This document shows positions 28,054-35,364 of a stretch of DNA of 35,364 bases, one piece after another. The stretch is from an uncultured beta proteobacterium. GTDB lineage: Bacteria; Pseudomonadota; Gammaproteobacteria; Burkholderiales; Burkholderiaceae_C. The stretch is taken from positions 1 through 35,364 of the forward strand of contig CAJAES010000025.1 in the NCBI GenBank assembly GCA_903938815.1, written 5' to 3'. Every line of letters starts with the position of its first letter. Within the stretch, counting starts at the first letter, position 1. The notes under the pieces are model-generated. The model saw only the letters and a list, made by a program, of their open reading frames with translations, made no database searches and was not told the DNA's origin. The position numbers and the translations under genes were made by a program.

Positions 28054-29223
28054 TCAACCACCACGGACCTCGTGACCTGCCCGTGCGAAGGTCCTGCGGG
28101 CGATGTTGATCTGGTGAATCTGGCTCGTGCCCTCGTAGAGACGGAACAACCGCACGTCGCGATAGAAGCGCTCGATGCTGTTGTCGGCGATGAATCCGTA
28201 GCCACCCAGCATCTGCACGCAGCGGTCGGCAACCCGGCCACACATCTCGGACGCGAAGTACTTGCAGATGGACGCCTCCATCGTCACGTCGATGCCATCG
28301 TCACGCTTGCGCGCGGTTTCCAGCACCAGGGCGCGCGCCGCGTGGATGTCGGTCTGGCAGTCGGCGATCATCGCCTGCAGGAGTTGGAAGGCACCGATCG
28401 GCTGGCCGAACTGTCGGCGAGCGGCGGTATGCGCGACGATATCGTCGAGCATGCGGATCGCCGGGCCGATGCAAAGCGCCGCGAGGTGGACGCGCTGCTT
28501 GTTCAGCACTTTCATCGCGGTCTTGAAGCCTCGCCCCTCGACCCCCCCGACCAGATTGGCCACCGGTACGCGGCACTCTTGCAGGTGGACTTCCGAAACG
28601 GGGGAGCCCGCCTGACCCATCTTGTCGTAGGGCCGCCCCGTGGTCAGGCCCGGTGTGCCGCGCTCGACCAGGAAAGCCGAGATGCCGCCGGCGCCAGGGT
28701 TGGCCGGGTCAGTGCGAGCCATCACGGTGAAAAGCCCAGCGATCGGGGCGTTGGTGATGAAGCACTTGGTTCCGTTCAGGACGTAGACGTCGCCATCCCG
28801 CACGGCGGTCGATTTCAAAGCCGTGGTGTCCGAGCCGGCGTCCGGCTCGGTCAGCGCGAAGCAGGTGGTCAGGCGGCCGGAGGCAATGTCGGGCAGGTAC
28901 CGTCGCTTCTGCTCTTCGCTGCCTTCAATCACGACAGCCTCGGCGCCGATGCCGGTGTTGGTTCCGACGCGCGCGCGGAACGCCACAGCAGCCTGGGAGA
29001 GTTCGATGGCAGCGAGCACGAGTTCCTCGGTGGTCATGCCGGCACCGCCATAGGCCTCGGGCACCGAGAACCCGAAGAGGCCCATTCGCGCCATCTCGTC
29101 GACGACGTCGGTCGGCACCGCGTTCAGGCGCGCCACCTCCGACTCTCTCGGCACCAGGCTCTCGCGAACGAAGCTCCGCAGCCGTGCGAGGAAATCGTTG
29201 AACTCGTCAGGACTTCGAATCAC
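28054..29223 (-). CDS. Acyl-CoA dehydrogenase
   Basis: 389 aa, GTG start at 29223. Full set of ACAD motifs: FALTEPDAGSDTTALKSTAV, YVLNGTKCFITNAP, ARRQFGQPIGAFQLLQAMIAD, CVQMLGGYGFI, and the catalytic Glu in LYEGTSQIHQINIARR. Electrons would pass to ETF, not encoded nearby. It sits between the alcohol dehydrogenase (21 bases upstream) and the truncated Bug gene (9 bases downstream). Acyl-chain preference is unknown; short-branched or dicarboxylyl substrates are possible. Confidence 0.93.
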   Translation of the reverse strand: MIRSPDEFNDFLARLRSFVRESLVPRESEVARLNAVPTDVVDEMARMGLFGFSVPEAYGGAGMTTEELVLAAIELSQAAVAFRARVGTNTGIGAEAVVIEGSEEQKRRYLPDIASGRLTTCFALTEPDAGSDTTALKSTAVRDGDVYVLNGTKCFITNAPIAGLFTVMARTDPANPGAGGISAFLVERGTPGLTTGRPYDKMGQAGSPVSEVHLQECRVPVANLVGGVEGRGFKTAMKVLNKQRVHLAALCIGPAIRMLDDIVAHTAARRQFGQPIGAFQLLQAMIADCQTDIHAARALVLETARKRDDGIDVTMEASICKYFASEMCGRVADRCVQMLGGYGFIADNSIERFYRDVRLFRLYEGTSQIHQINIARRTFARAGHEVRGG

Positions 29224-29244
29224 GTGCGTACCCCTGTGTTCAAA

Positions 29245-30333
29245 CTAGAAGACGATGACGCTGCGCGCGATCTCGCCGCGCCCGGCCTTCATCAATCCGA
29301 GGGCCTCGTTGACACCGTCGAGTCCGATGCGCTGTGAAATCAGCTCGTCAAGCATCAGGCGGCCTTGCATGTACAGCTCGACCAGCCTCGGGATGTCCAC
29401 CGAGCTCCTCGACGATCCCAGCATCGAGCCGCGCAACTGCTTCTCCTGCAGGAAGTCGGCGGCGCCGAGGCTCACCTTGGCGGTCGGTCCGAAGGCTCCC
29501 AGCACCGTGGCAATCCCGGCCGGCTGCAGCATCGACCAGCACTGCTCCACCGTCATGGCCGTGCCGATGCACTCGAACGCATAGTCGACGCCGCCGCCAG
29601 TCAGGGACTTCACCGCCGTGACGACATCGCCCGCCGAAGCATCGACGAAATGGGTTGCGCCGAACCGGCGCGCCAGTTCCTCCTTGCGAGGCGACATGTC
29701 GATGGCCACGATGACCGAAGCCCCCGCGATGCGCGCACCATTGACGGCCGACAGCCCGACGCCTCCGCAGCCGAGAACGGCCACCGTCGAGCCCGGAGTC
29801 ACCTGCGCCGTGCGGAACACCGCGCCGGTGCCCGTTGTCACTGCGCAACCGAGGAGGGCTGCGCGATCCAGGGGCATGTCTCGCCTGATCTTGACGAGTG
29901 CATTGCGGTGCACCAGCAAGCGTTCTGCGAAGGCGCCCAGGTTGTAGTTCTGGCTGATGTGCCGGGCGCCATCCCGGATACGCCGCGCCTGACCCGGTGG
30001 CTGCTTCACGCTGGTGTCCTGGCAAAGCACCTGGCGCCCCGAGACACACTGGGCACAGGTGCCGCAAAACACTGCGAGGGAGCCCACGACGTGATCACCT
30101 GGCGCAAGGTCGGTGACGCCCGTGCCGACCTGATCGACGACCCCAGCCACCTCATGCCCCAGCACGGCAGGCAACGGCATCGCCGGCCTGAAACCCTCCC
30201 ACGCCAGCAAGTCGCTGTGGCAGACGCCGACCGCAGCCGTCCTGACGACGACCTCGAACGCAGCAGGCTCGGCCAGTTCCAGGTCCCGGATGACGAGGGG
30301 TGCGTTGAATGCCTCAAGAACTGCTGCCTTCAT
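29245..30333 (-). CDS. Zinc-dependent alcohol dehydrogenase (MDR family)
   Basis: 362 aa. Catalytic-zinc residues in VGVCHSDLL and LGHEVAGVV; structural-zinc cysteines in CGTCAQCVSGRQVLC; Rossmann fold GCGGVGLSAVNGARIAG with Asp in VIVAIDMS at the end of the second strand, favouring NAD(H) over NADP(H). C-terminal GRGEIARSVIVF is typical of class III/benzyl-alcohol-type dehydrogenases. Likely oxidises a hydroxyl intermediate of the pathway. Between the second Bug gene (68 bases) and the acyl-CoA dehydrogenase. Confidence 0.92.
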   Translation of the reverse strand: MKAAVLEAFNAPLVIRDLELAEPAAFEVVVRTAAVGVCHSDLLAWEGFRPAMPLPAVLGHEVAGVVDQVGTGVTDLAPGDHVVGSLAVFCGTCAQCVSGRQVLCQDTSVKQPPGQARRIRDGARHISQNYNLGAFAERLLVHRNALVKIRRDMPLDRAALLGCAVTTGTGAVFRTAQVTPGSTVAVLGCGGVGLSAVNGARIAGASVIVAIDMSPRKEELARRFGATHFVDASAGDVVTAVKSLTGGGVDYAFECIGTAMTVEQCWSMLQPAGIATVLGAFGPTAKVSLGAADFLQEKQLRGSMLGSSRSSVDIPRLVELYMQGRLMLDELISQRIGLDGVNEALGLMKAGRGEIARSVIVF

Positions 30334-30401
30334 GTTCGACCTCCACTTGCGACTTCAAACGCCATGCCGGCCAGAACTGCAGCCGCGCCTAATGCGTGGC
30401 T

Positions 30402-31406
30402 TCAGTTGGCCGGCACTTCGACAAGCTTGGCAGCCTCGGACATCCAGGCCAGTTCGGACCGGATGTATTGCTGGAAGTCGTCGGGAGATTTGCTGAACCG
30501 GGTTGAGTGCCCGGTCGCCACAAGCCTCTCGATCGTCGCGGGAGACTGCGTTGCGGCCGCCAGTTCGCTGGACAGCAGGGTCACGATCTCCTTCGGAGTG
30601 CCCGAGCGGACCACGTACCCCCCCCAGTAACTGAGCGCATCTACCTTGACGCCGGCTTCGTCCAGCGTCGGTACGTCGGGTAGGTCGCGCCAACGCTGCG
30701 GCTCCAGCACGGCCAGGGCCTTGACGCGTCCTGCGTGAATCTTGGTGAAGATCGCGGCGGCCGGCGCGATGTCGATGTCGCCCGCGATCAGGGCCTGCAC
30801 GATATCCGGGCCACCCTTGTACGGGACCGACAGGCCACGGAAGCCCGCCGCCTTCTCGATCTGCGCAAACTTCAGGTGCTCCAACCCCGCTGCCCCGAGC
30901 ACGCCGTAGCTCAGCCGACCAGGATTGGCGCGGGCGTACGCGAACGCCTCACCCAGCGTCTTGTAGGGCGAGTCAGCGCGGACCATCAGCACCATTGGCG
31001 TCGAGTAGGTCATCGCGACCGCGGTCGTCTGCTTTTCCAGGTCGAACAGCTTGCGCGTGGCCTGGGTGGCGGGAAAGCCGTTGTAGATATGCAGAATCGT
31101 GTGGCCGTCGGCCGGAGCGCTGGCCAGCGCCTGCATGGCGATGGCGAACTGTCCGCCCGGCCGATTCTCGACCAGCACAGGCTGCTTCAAGGACTTTTCG
31201 AGTTGAAGGGCAGTGGCTCGCACCACAACGTCAGCCGATCCGCCGACCGGCAGTCCGACGATGATCCTGATCGGGCCCTTCGGATAGCCAGCACCTTGTG
31301 CCCGCGCGGGCCCGAGCGCGGCCATACCCGCCGTGGCAATCGCCGCACGAAGCAGTCCGCGCCGGCTTGGATCGGCCGCAAAGCCGACATCGCTGCGTTT
31401 GAGCAT
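30402..31406 (-). CDS. Bug-family (TctC) periplasmic solute receptor
   Basis: 334 aa from ATG 31406, preceded by AAGGA. Twin-arginine-like signal SRRGLLRAAIATAGMAALGP with likely cleavage at ARAQG. Motifs: YPKGPIRIIVGLPVGGSADVV, VLVENRPGGQF, APADGHTILH, LSVPYKGGPDIVQALIAGD, GRVKALAVLEPQRW, DVPTLDEAGV. Complete, in contrast to the truncated Bug gene later in the same operon, so it is the probable functional receptor. First gene of the operon, divergent from the LysR gene. Confidence 0.92.
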   Translation of the reverse strand: MLKRSDVGFAADPSRRGLLRAAIATAGMAALGPARAQGAGYPKGPIRIIVGLPVGGSADVVVRATALQLEKSLKQPVLVENRPGGQFAIAMQALASAPADGHTILHIYNGFPATQATRKLFDLEKQTTAVAMTYSTPMVLMVRADSPYKTLGEAFAYARANPGRLSYGVLGAAGLEHLKFAQIEKAAGFRGLSVPYKGGPDIVQALIAGDIDIAPAAAIFTKIHAGRVKALAVLEPQRWRDLPDVPTLDEAGVKVDALSYWGGYVVRSGTPKEIVTLLSSELAAATQSPATIERLVATGHSTRFSKSPDDFQQYIRSELAWMSEAAKLVEVPAN

Positions 31407-31515
31407 TTCGGATTCCTTCACTGAGTGAGAAACGTATGAACGCCTTGAGCTTAGGACTTCATCACGGTCGGCACTACCTAGAATATGGAAACCAGATATC
31501 TGCTTATTGGAACGT
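31407..31515. promoter_or_regulatory. Divergent LysR / catabolic-operon control region
   Basis: 109 bases between divergent starts, markedly AT-rich for this genome. AACGTATGAA occurs at 31431-31440 and again at 31511-31520 (exact 10-bp direct repeat, 80 bases apart); the second copy covers the LysR start codon. AGATATCT at 31494-31501 is an 8-bp palindrome, and CACTGAGTG at 31419-31427 is a shorter dyad. These are candidate LysR-type recognition and activation sites. Confidence 0.55.
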
Positions 31516-32499
31516 ATGAAGGCATCCAGCGTTGATCCTGAACTGAGTGACCTTGGTCCGCTCCGCACGCTGGCGGCTACCGCCGTTGTCGGCGGCCTGA
31601 CTCGCAGCGCGATCGAACTGGGCTTGGCGCAGTCGGCGGCAAGCCGCCACATACGCGCAATGGAAGTCCTGTTCGGCGGACCGCTGTTCCACCGCACCGG
31701 ACGAGGCATGGAGCCGACAGATCTGCTGCGGGAGGTCTTGCCTCGGGTCAACGCCCTGCTCGCCATGGCCGAGGGCTTGGCATCCAGCAGCCGCGCGCTC
31801 GCCGGTGTGCCGCGCGGTGCCGTCACGCTTGGATTGGTAGGTGGCGTCTCACGCCTCGTCGCCCCAGCGATTTTTGCCGCCGTGTCGGAACGCCTTCCGG
31901 AGATCCGACTTCGATTCAGGGAGGGTTACAGCGGCGAAATGGAGGAAGCCCTCGCACAAGGCCGGATCGACATCGCGATTCTCAACAGGTACCGCAGACG
32001 CGGAACGACAGGCTATCGGAAGCTGTTCGAGGCGCAGCTATGCGCTGTGGGCCGGCCGAGCCTGCTGCAGAACCTTCTGGCGCCACTGGCAGGAAAGGCG
32101 AGCCGTTCGGTGCGGCGACTGCCCGAGGTGTTGCCGGCACGAGCGCTTGTCGGGCTGCCACTGATCCTGCCGTTCGCGCCGAATGCCATGCGGAGCATTC
32201 TGGAAGAACACGCACGCCGGAACCGAACGCATGTGAACGTCGCCGTCGAGTGCGATTCCCTGGCTGTCATGCGAACGATGCTGCTTGAGCAATCGTGTAT
32301 CGGCGTGCTCCCGACCCATAGCGTGCGGGCGGAGATCGATGAGGGCAAGCTCGCGGCGATTCCACTGGCCGAGTCCGCCTTTCGGCAGAGCGTTGTGCTT
32401 GCAACCAGCACACAGCGCCCATTCACACTCGCGGCGAAGTCGGTGATTGATCTGATCCCGGTCACCATGGCCCGGATATTCACCCTACCAAAGCCGTAA
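31516..32499 (+). CDS. LysR-type transcriptional regulator of the adjacent catabolic operon
   Basis: 327 aa from ATG 31516 (in-frame TTG at 31507 is an alternative). N-terminal helix-turn-helix: TAVVGGLTRSAIELGLAQSAASRHIRAMEVLFG; the effector domain starts near residue 95 with GVPRGAVTLGLVGGVSRL and has EEALAQGRIDIAILN and ARALVGLPLILP. LysR genes transcribed divergently from a catabolic operon usually control it, often with a pathway intermediate as co-inducer; that is inferred here. It ends 179 bases before the terminator of the tRNA-His unit. Confidence 0.9.
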   Translation: MKASSVDPELSDLGPLRTLAATAVVGGLTRSAIELGLAQSAASRHIRAMEVLFGGPLFHRTGRGMEPTDLLREVLPRVNALLAMAEGLASSSRALAGVPRGAVTLGLVGGVSRLVAPAIFAAVSERLPEIRLRFREGYSGEMEEALAQGRIDIAILNRYRRRGTTGYRKLFEAQLCAVGRPSLLQNLLAPLAGKASRSVRRLPEVLPARALVGLPLILPFAPNAMRSILEEHARRNRTHVNVAVECDSLAVMRTMLLEQSCIGVLPTHSVRAEIDEGKLAAIPLAESAFRQSVVLATSTQRPFTLAAKSVIDLIPVTMARIFTLPKP

Positions 32500-32678
32500 G
32501 GTCATCGCGGCGCCTCGAATCCAGCGGGCAGCAAGGCCAGCTCTCACGATCTCCGTTCCAGTGCCGACCTGGCGCGCGTGCGGCCTGAAACAGCCTAGAG
32601 ACGCTGGCGGCGTGCCTGTCGCGCTGACGGGCCTTGCGCCCTGACGACCGCCGGCTGCGCCTGGGCCAGAAATGACAA

Positions 32679-32706
32679 CGGCCCCTCGCTTTTCAGCGAG
32701 GGGCCG
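32679..32706 (-). terminator. Hairpin terminator after tRNA-His
   Basis: Perfect 12-bp stem CGGCCCCTCGCT / AGCGAGGGGCCG with a 4-base loop, 16 bases past the 3' end of tRNA-His in its direction of transcription. On that strand it is followed by TTGTCATTT, a modest T-rich stretch. It could also stop rightward transcripts from the LysR gene. Confidence 0.8.
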
Positions 32707-32722
32707 CAGGCAGATTGTCAGG

Positions 32723-32798
32723 TGGGGTGGCTGATGGGACTCGAACCCACGACGACCAGAATCACAATCTGGGACTCTACCAACTGAGCTACAGCCAC
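32723..32798 (-). tRNA. tRNA-His (GTG anticodon)
   Basis: Cloverleaf read on the minus strand: acceptor GTGGCTG pairs with CAGCCAC, D-arm AGCTCAGTTGGTAGAGT, anticodon stem-loop CCAGATTGTGATTCTGG with anticodon GTG, T-loop GGTTCGAGTCC. CCA is encoded at 32725-32723. The G at -1 that histidine tRNAs need is encoded by C at 32799 on the plus strand. Confidence 0.97.
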
Positions 32799-32811
32799 CG
32801 CAGAGCCTTCT

Positions 32812-32817
32812 AGTATA
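32812..32817 (-). promoter_or_regulatory. Putative -10 element for tRNA-His
   Basis: TATACT on the minus strand, 13 bases before the tRNA -1 position and inside the 30-base gap after ppiD. No clear -35 is seen upstream, so co-transcription with ppiD remains possible. Confidence 0.4.
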
Positions 32818-32829
32818 GCTTCAAGCCCA

Positions 32830-34728
32830 TCAGGGAGCGGAAGCTGCCGCCGCAGGCGGGTTGACCGAGGTCTTGTAGCGCTTCTTCAGGGACTCGTAGT
32901 ACGCCAGGGTCTCGGCGGTGCCCAGAGCCTGCGCGAACTGGTTGCGCAGCGCGGCTTCACCGCCGCCAGCGGCCGGGTCGCGGGGTACCACGCGGGACAC
33001 CCGCAACACCGCATAGCCGTCGACGCCCAGGTCCACGCCCTGGGTCAGGGGCAGCTTGTCGGGGTCGGCCTTCAGCGCGGCTTCGACCACGGGGCGGGGC
33101 AGGGTCTGCATCTGCGCGCGCGAGACGGTGGCCACCAGCGGCAGCACTGCGTCCTTGGCGTCGCGCACGGCGGTCAGGCGGGCCTCGCCTTCCTTGCGGG
33201 CCAGCGCGGCGGCCTGCTCGGCCACCACGCGCTCACGCACGCGGTCCTTCACCTCGGCCAGAGGCAGCGTGCGCTCCGGCTGGTAGGACACCACGCGCGC
33301 CGACACCAGCTGGCTGGTGCCCACCTCCACCGCCTCGGTGTTGCGCTTGTTGCGCAGCACATCTTCGGAGAACACGGATTCGAGCAGCTTGGCCGAAGCC
33401 AGCGGACCTTCGACGCCGGGCGCCGGGCGGCGCTGAACGGCGGCACTGCGCTTCTCGAGCTTGAACTTGTCGATGGCGGGCTGCAGCGTATCGGCCTGCT
33501 CGTAGACAAGGTTGCTGAACTGCTCGGCGGCCTCGGCATAGCGGCGCTGCGCGAGCGTCTTGCGCACCTCGGCTTCGATCTCGGGGCGCACGTCGGCGAG
33601 CGCCTTCTTCTGGCCGCCGCGCAGCTCGGTGAGCTGGATGACGTGGTAGCCGAAGTCGGACTCCACCACGGGGCTGATCTCGCCGGCCTTCATCGAGAAG
33701 ACCGCGTCCTCGAAGGGCTTGACCATCGAACCGCGGCCGAAGAAGTCGAGGTCTCCACCCTGGGGAGCCGAGCCTTCGTCCTGCGAGTTGGCCTTGGCCA
33801 ACGCGGCGAAATCGGCAGGCTTGGCACGGGCCTGGGCCAGCAGTTCCTCGGCGCGGGCCTTGGCCTTGGCGCGGTCGGCGGCGGGCGCGTCCTTCTCGGA
33901 CTTGATCAGGATGTGCCGCGCGCGGCGTTCCTCGGCCACGGTGTAGCGGCTGGCGTTCTCGTCGTAGTAGCGCTGCAGGTCGGCTTCGGGCACGGCCACG
34001 TCGCGGGCGAGCACGGTGGGGTCGAGCAGCACCCACTCGATGTTCGCCACTTCCGGAGCACGGAACTCGTTCTCGTGGCTCTTGTGCCAGGCCTCGAGCT
34101 CGGCGTCGGTGGGCTTGACCTTGTCGCGGTACGCGACGGCATCGAAGCGCTGCACCTGCACCTCGCGCTGCTGCAGCAGCGCGTCCAGGCCCGCGAAGGC
34201 CACGGCCGTCGGGGCGACGGTGGAGCGGCCGACGCCGCCCAGAACCTGCTGCATGCCGAAGTCGGTGCGCAGCTGCTGCGCGAACATCTCGGAAGACATG
34301 CCCTGGGCCGCGAGGATCTCGCGCTTCACGGTGCCGTCGGGGTTGCGCAGGGCGGCGAACTGGGGGTCGGTGACGAAGAGCCGCTGCAGACGTTCGTCGG
34401 TCGGGAACAGGTGAGCTTCATTCGCGGCCGCGAGCAGCACGCGCTCGCGGACCAGCGCGTCCAGCGATTCCTTGCGGGCCGCCGGGCTGTCGAACATGCT
34501 GGCGTCGACGCCGGGCATGCGCTGGCGCATGTTCTCCACGGCGCGGCGGTGGGACAGATCCCATTCGCCCTGCGTGACCTTGCGGCCATCGACGGTGGCG
34601 ACGGTGGCGTTGGCCCCGTCGGTCATGTTGGTGTAGCCCTCGATGCCGAAGAACACGAACGACGGAATGATCAGCACCACGATCAGGCCGAGCATCAGCC
34701 GGGAGTGCGTACGGACGAAATCGAACAT
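32830..34728 (-). CDS. ppiD: Periplasmic chaperone / peptidyl-prolyl isomerase PpiD
   Basis: 632 aa from ATG 34728. One N-terminal membrane anchor ([20 protein letters not shown]) holds it in the inner membrane with the rest in the periplasm, where PpiD assists proteins leaving the Sec translocon. SurA-N-like chaperone region (about 35-230), one parvulin domain (about 265-370: [49 protein letters not shown]), then a long C-terminal region. Length and layout match PpiD rather than SurA. The order HU gene, tRNA-Val, ppiD is common in Betaproteobacteria. A terminator separates it from tRNA-Val, so it has its own promoter. Confidence 0.94.
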   Translation of the reverse strand: MFDFVRTHSRLMLGLIVVLIIPSFVFFGIEGYTNMTDGANATVATVDGRKVTQGEWDLSHRRAVENMRQRMPGVDASMFDSPAARKESLDALVRERVLLAAANEAHLFPTDERLQRLFVTDPQFAALRNPDGTVKREILAAQGMSSEMFAQQLRTDFGMQQVLGGVGRSTVAPTAVAFAGLDALLQQREVQVQRFDAVAYRDKVKPTDAELEAWHKSHENEFRAPEVANIEWVLLDPTVLARDVAVPEADLQRYYDENASRYTVAEERRARHILIKSEKDAPAADRAKAKARAEELLAQARAKPADFAALAKANSQDEGSAPQGGDLDFFGRGSMVKPFEDAVFSMKAGEISPVVESDFGYHVIQLTELRGGQKKALADVRPEIEAEVRKTLAQRRYAEAAEQFSNLVYEQADTLQPAIDKFKLEKRSAAVQRRPAPGVEGPLASAKLLESVFSEDVLRNKRNTEAVEVGTSQLVSARVVSYQPERTLPLAEVKDRVRERVVAEQAAALARKEGEARLTAVRDAKDAVLPLVATVSRAQMQTLPRPVVEAALKADPDKLPLTQGVDLGVDGYAVLRVSRVVPRDPAAGGGEAALRNQFAQALGTAETLAYYESLKKRYKTSVNPPAAAASAP

Positions 34729-34778
34729 CGGTGCTGTCTCGCAGTGGCGGCAGGGATAGGGACGGGCTCTAAACGACA

Positions 34779-34800
34779 AAGGCGAACCGCAGTTCGCCTT
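34779..34800 (-). terminator. Hairpin terminator after tRNA-Val
   Basis: AAGGCGAAC / GTTCGCCTT, 9-bp perfect stem with a 4-base loop, 38 bases beyond the tRNA-Val 3' end and 50 bases before the ppiD start. On the minus strand it is followed by TGTCGTTTAG, a weak T-run. Confidence 0.7.
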
Positions 34801-34838
34801 CTGTTCTCGCGCGGACCCGGATTCTAGATCAGGGGCCG

Positions 34839-34914
34839 TGGTGGGTGCTGACGGGCTCGAACCGCCGACCTACGCCTTGTAAGGGCGCCGCTCTACCGGC
34901 TGAGCTAAGCACCC
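34839..34914 (-). tRNA. tRNA-Val (TAC anticodon)
   Basis: Minus-strand cloverleaf: acceptor GGGTGCT pairs with AGCACCC, D-arm AGCTCAGCCGGTAGAGC, anticodon loop CTTACAA with anticodon TAC, T-arm GGCGGTTCGAGCCCGTC, discriminator A and encoded CCA (34841-34839). It begins 12 bases after the HU stop codon, so it is probably processed from the HU transcript. Confidence 0.97.
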
Positions 34915-34926
34915 GGTTGACTCGTC

Positions 34927-35199
34927 TCAGTTCAGGTGGTCCTTCAGGGCCTTGCCCGGGCGGAACTTGGGCACCTTGGCCGACTTGATCTTGATGGCAG
35001 CGCCGGTGCGCGGGTTGCGCCCGGTGCGGGCGGCGCGCTTGGTGACTGCGAAGGTGCCGAAACCGACAATCGAGACACTGCCGTTCTTCTTCAACGTGCT
35101 CTTGACGCCACCGATGATCGCCTCGAGCGCGCGCATCGCCGCGGCTTTGGAGATGTCGGCCTGCTTGGCAATGTGTTCGATCAATTCGGTCTTGTTCAC
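34927..35199 (-). CDS. hupB: HU-family DNA-binding protein
   Basis: Histone-like nucleoid protein that bends DNA. 90 aa, exactly the family length when started at GTG 35199, which has GAGGGG upstream; the open frame continues upstream but without family sequence. Visible: [20 protein letters not shown], the GFGTFAV turn, the DNA-arm region [27 protein letters not shown]. The symbol hupB is the usual name for the copy in this neighbourhood; HU-alpha and HU-beta cannot be told apart with certainty. tRNA-Val follows at 12 bases. Confidence 0.93.
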   Translation of the reverse strand: MNKTELIEHIAKQADISKAAAMRALEAIIGGVKSTLKKNGSVSIVGFGTFAVTKRAARTGRNPRTGAAIKIKSAKVPKFRPGKALKDHLN

Positions 35200-35291
35200 T
35201 GTGGGTACCCCTCGAGGAAGGAATCTGGTGATGTTCGTTGTCTGGGCTGGGCGCCGGAACATGCGTGGTCGCCAGCACGCCCGTCGAATCG

Positions 35292-35321
35292 ATTACAGCC
35301 GTCCGTCCCCTCGGGTGTCAA
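35292..35321 (-). promoter_or_regulatory. Sigma-70-type promoter of the HU gene
   Basis: On the minus strand TTGACA (35321-35316, perfect -35) is followed after 18 bases by TGTAAT (35297-35292, five of six matches to the -10). The predicted start would leave an untranslated leader of roughly 85 bases before GTG 35199. Confidence 0.7.
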
Positions 35322-35364
35322 GGGGAGGAACGATTCTACGCACAGCTTGCGACGCGAAACGCGC

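Noticed and set aside
32575..32680. Possible C-terminal coding remnant on the minus strand (Arg/Gln-rich, ending RQARRQRL)
   Set aside because: It starts inside the tRNA-His terminator and has no start codon or recognisable family; probably chance.
32500..32799. tRNA-His as attachment site of an integrated island covering 24-32 kb
   Set aside because: The tRNA 3' end faces the block, but no integrase gene and no copy of the tRNA 3' end were seen at the left boundary.

Overview
The window reads as a chromosomal segment of a GC-rich betaproteobacterium of the order Burkholderiales, most likely a purple photosynthetic or photosynthesis-derived lineage of the Rubrivivax/Leptothrix type. The reasons are the bacteriochlorophyll magnesium-chelatase genes bchI-bchD, a red-like (form IC) RuBisCO operon with cbbX, three Bug-type (TctC) solute receptors, CaiB/BaiF CoA-transferases, and the order hupB - tRNA-Val - ppiD. 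The genus is an inference from gene content; no search was run.

Layout. 1-2264 (minus): bchD (cut by the left edge) and bchI, translationally coupled. 2362-4519 (plus): a glutaredoxin-fold protein with no cysteine, an isolated cheZ and a Bug receptor. 4628-5554 (minus): cbbR, divergent from the Calvin-cycle operon. 5648-13999 (plus): cbbL-S-X-F-P-T-Z-Y, tightly packed, with several ATGA or TGATG stop/start overlaps. 14089-17425 (plus): a small double-CxxC protein, a class II aldolase-family protein, an acyl-CoA dehydrogenase and an EamA transporter. 17480-19537 (minus): a MaoC/FAS1-type hydratase and a CaiB/BaiF CoA-transferase. 19578-20480 (plus): a FliA-like sigma factor. 20486-21678 (minus): a two-gene short-chain chromate transporter. 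21857-23797 (minus): an EAL-CBS-GGDEF protein. 24368-31406 (minus): a seven-gene CoA-ester catabolic operon with a divergent LysR regulator (31516-32499). 32679-35364 (minus): tRNA-His, ppiD, tRNA-Val and a HU gene, with terminators.

How the genes work together. CbbR probably controls both itself and cbbL through inverted repeats that reach the cbbR start codon. The cbb operon supplies RuBisCO, its activase (CbbX), FBPase, phosphoribulokinase, transketolase and two HAD phosphatases (CbbZ for 2-phosphoglycolate, CbbY for inhibitory xylulose-1,5-bisphosphate). bchID feeds Mg into protoporphyrin IX, so light capture and CO2 fixation lie within about 3 kb of each other. The 24-32 kb operon looks like a route that takes up a carboxylic acid (Bug receptor), activates it by CoA transfer, and oxidises it with ACAD, crotonase-fold, alcohol dehydrogenase and flavin oxidoreductase steps. 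Its substrate cannot be read from sequence.

Most unusual points: a cysteine-free glutaredoxin homologue divergent from bchI; a Bug gene whose internal deletion scar can be read directly because the lost C-terminus survives out of frame; an exact 10-bp direct repeat spaced by exactly 80 bp between the LysR gene and its probable target operon; a chromate-transporter gene with no ATG or GTG start in its own frame; and three short tandem-repeat tracts at gene ends. I did not find a clearly defined new multi-gene system. The best candidates are the uncharacterised catabolic operon and the cysteine-free glutaredoxin.
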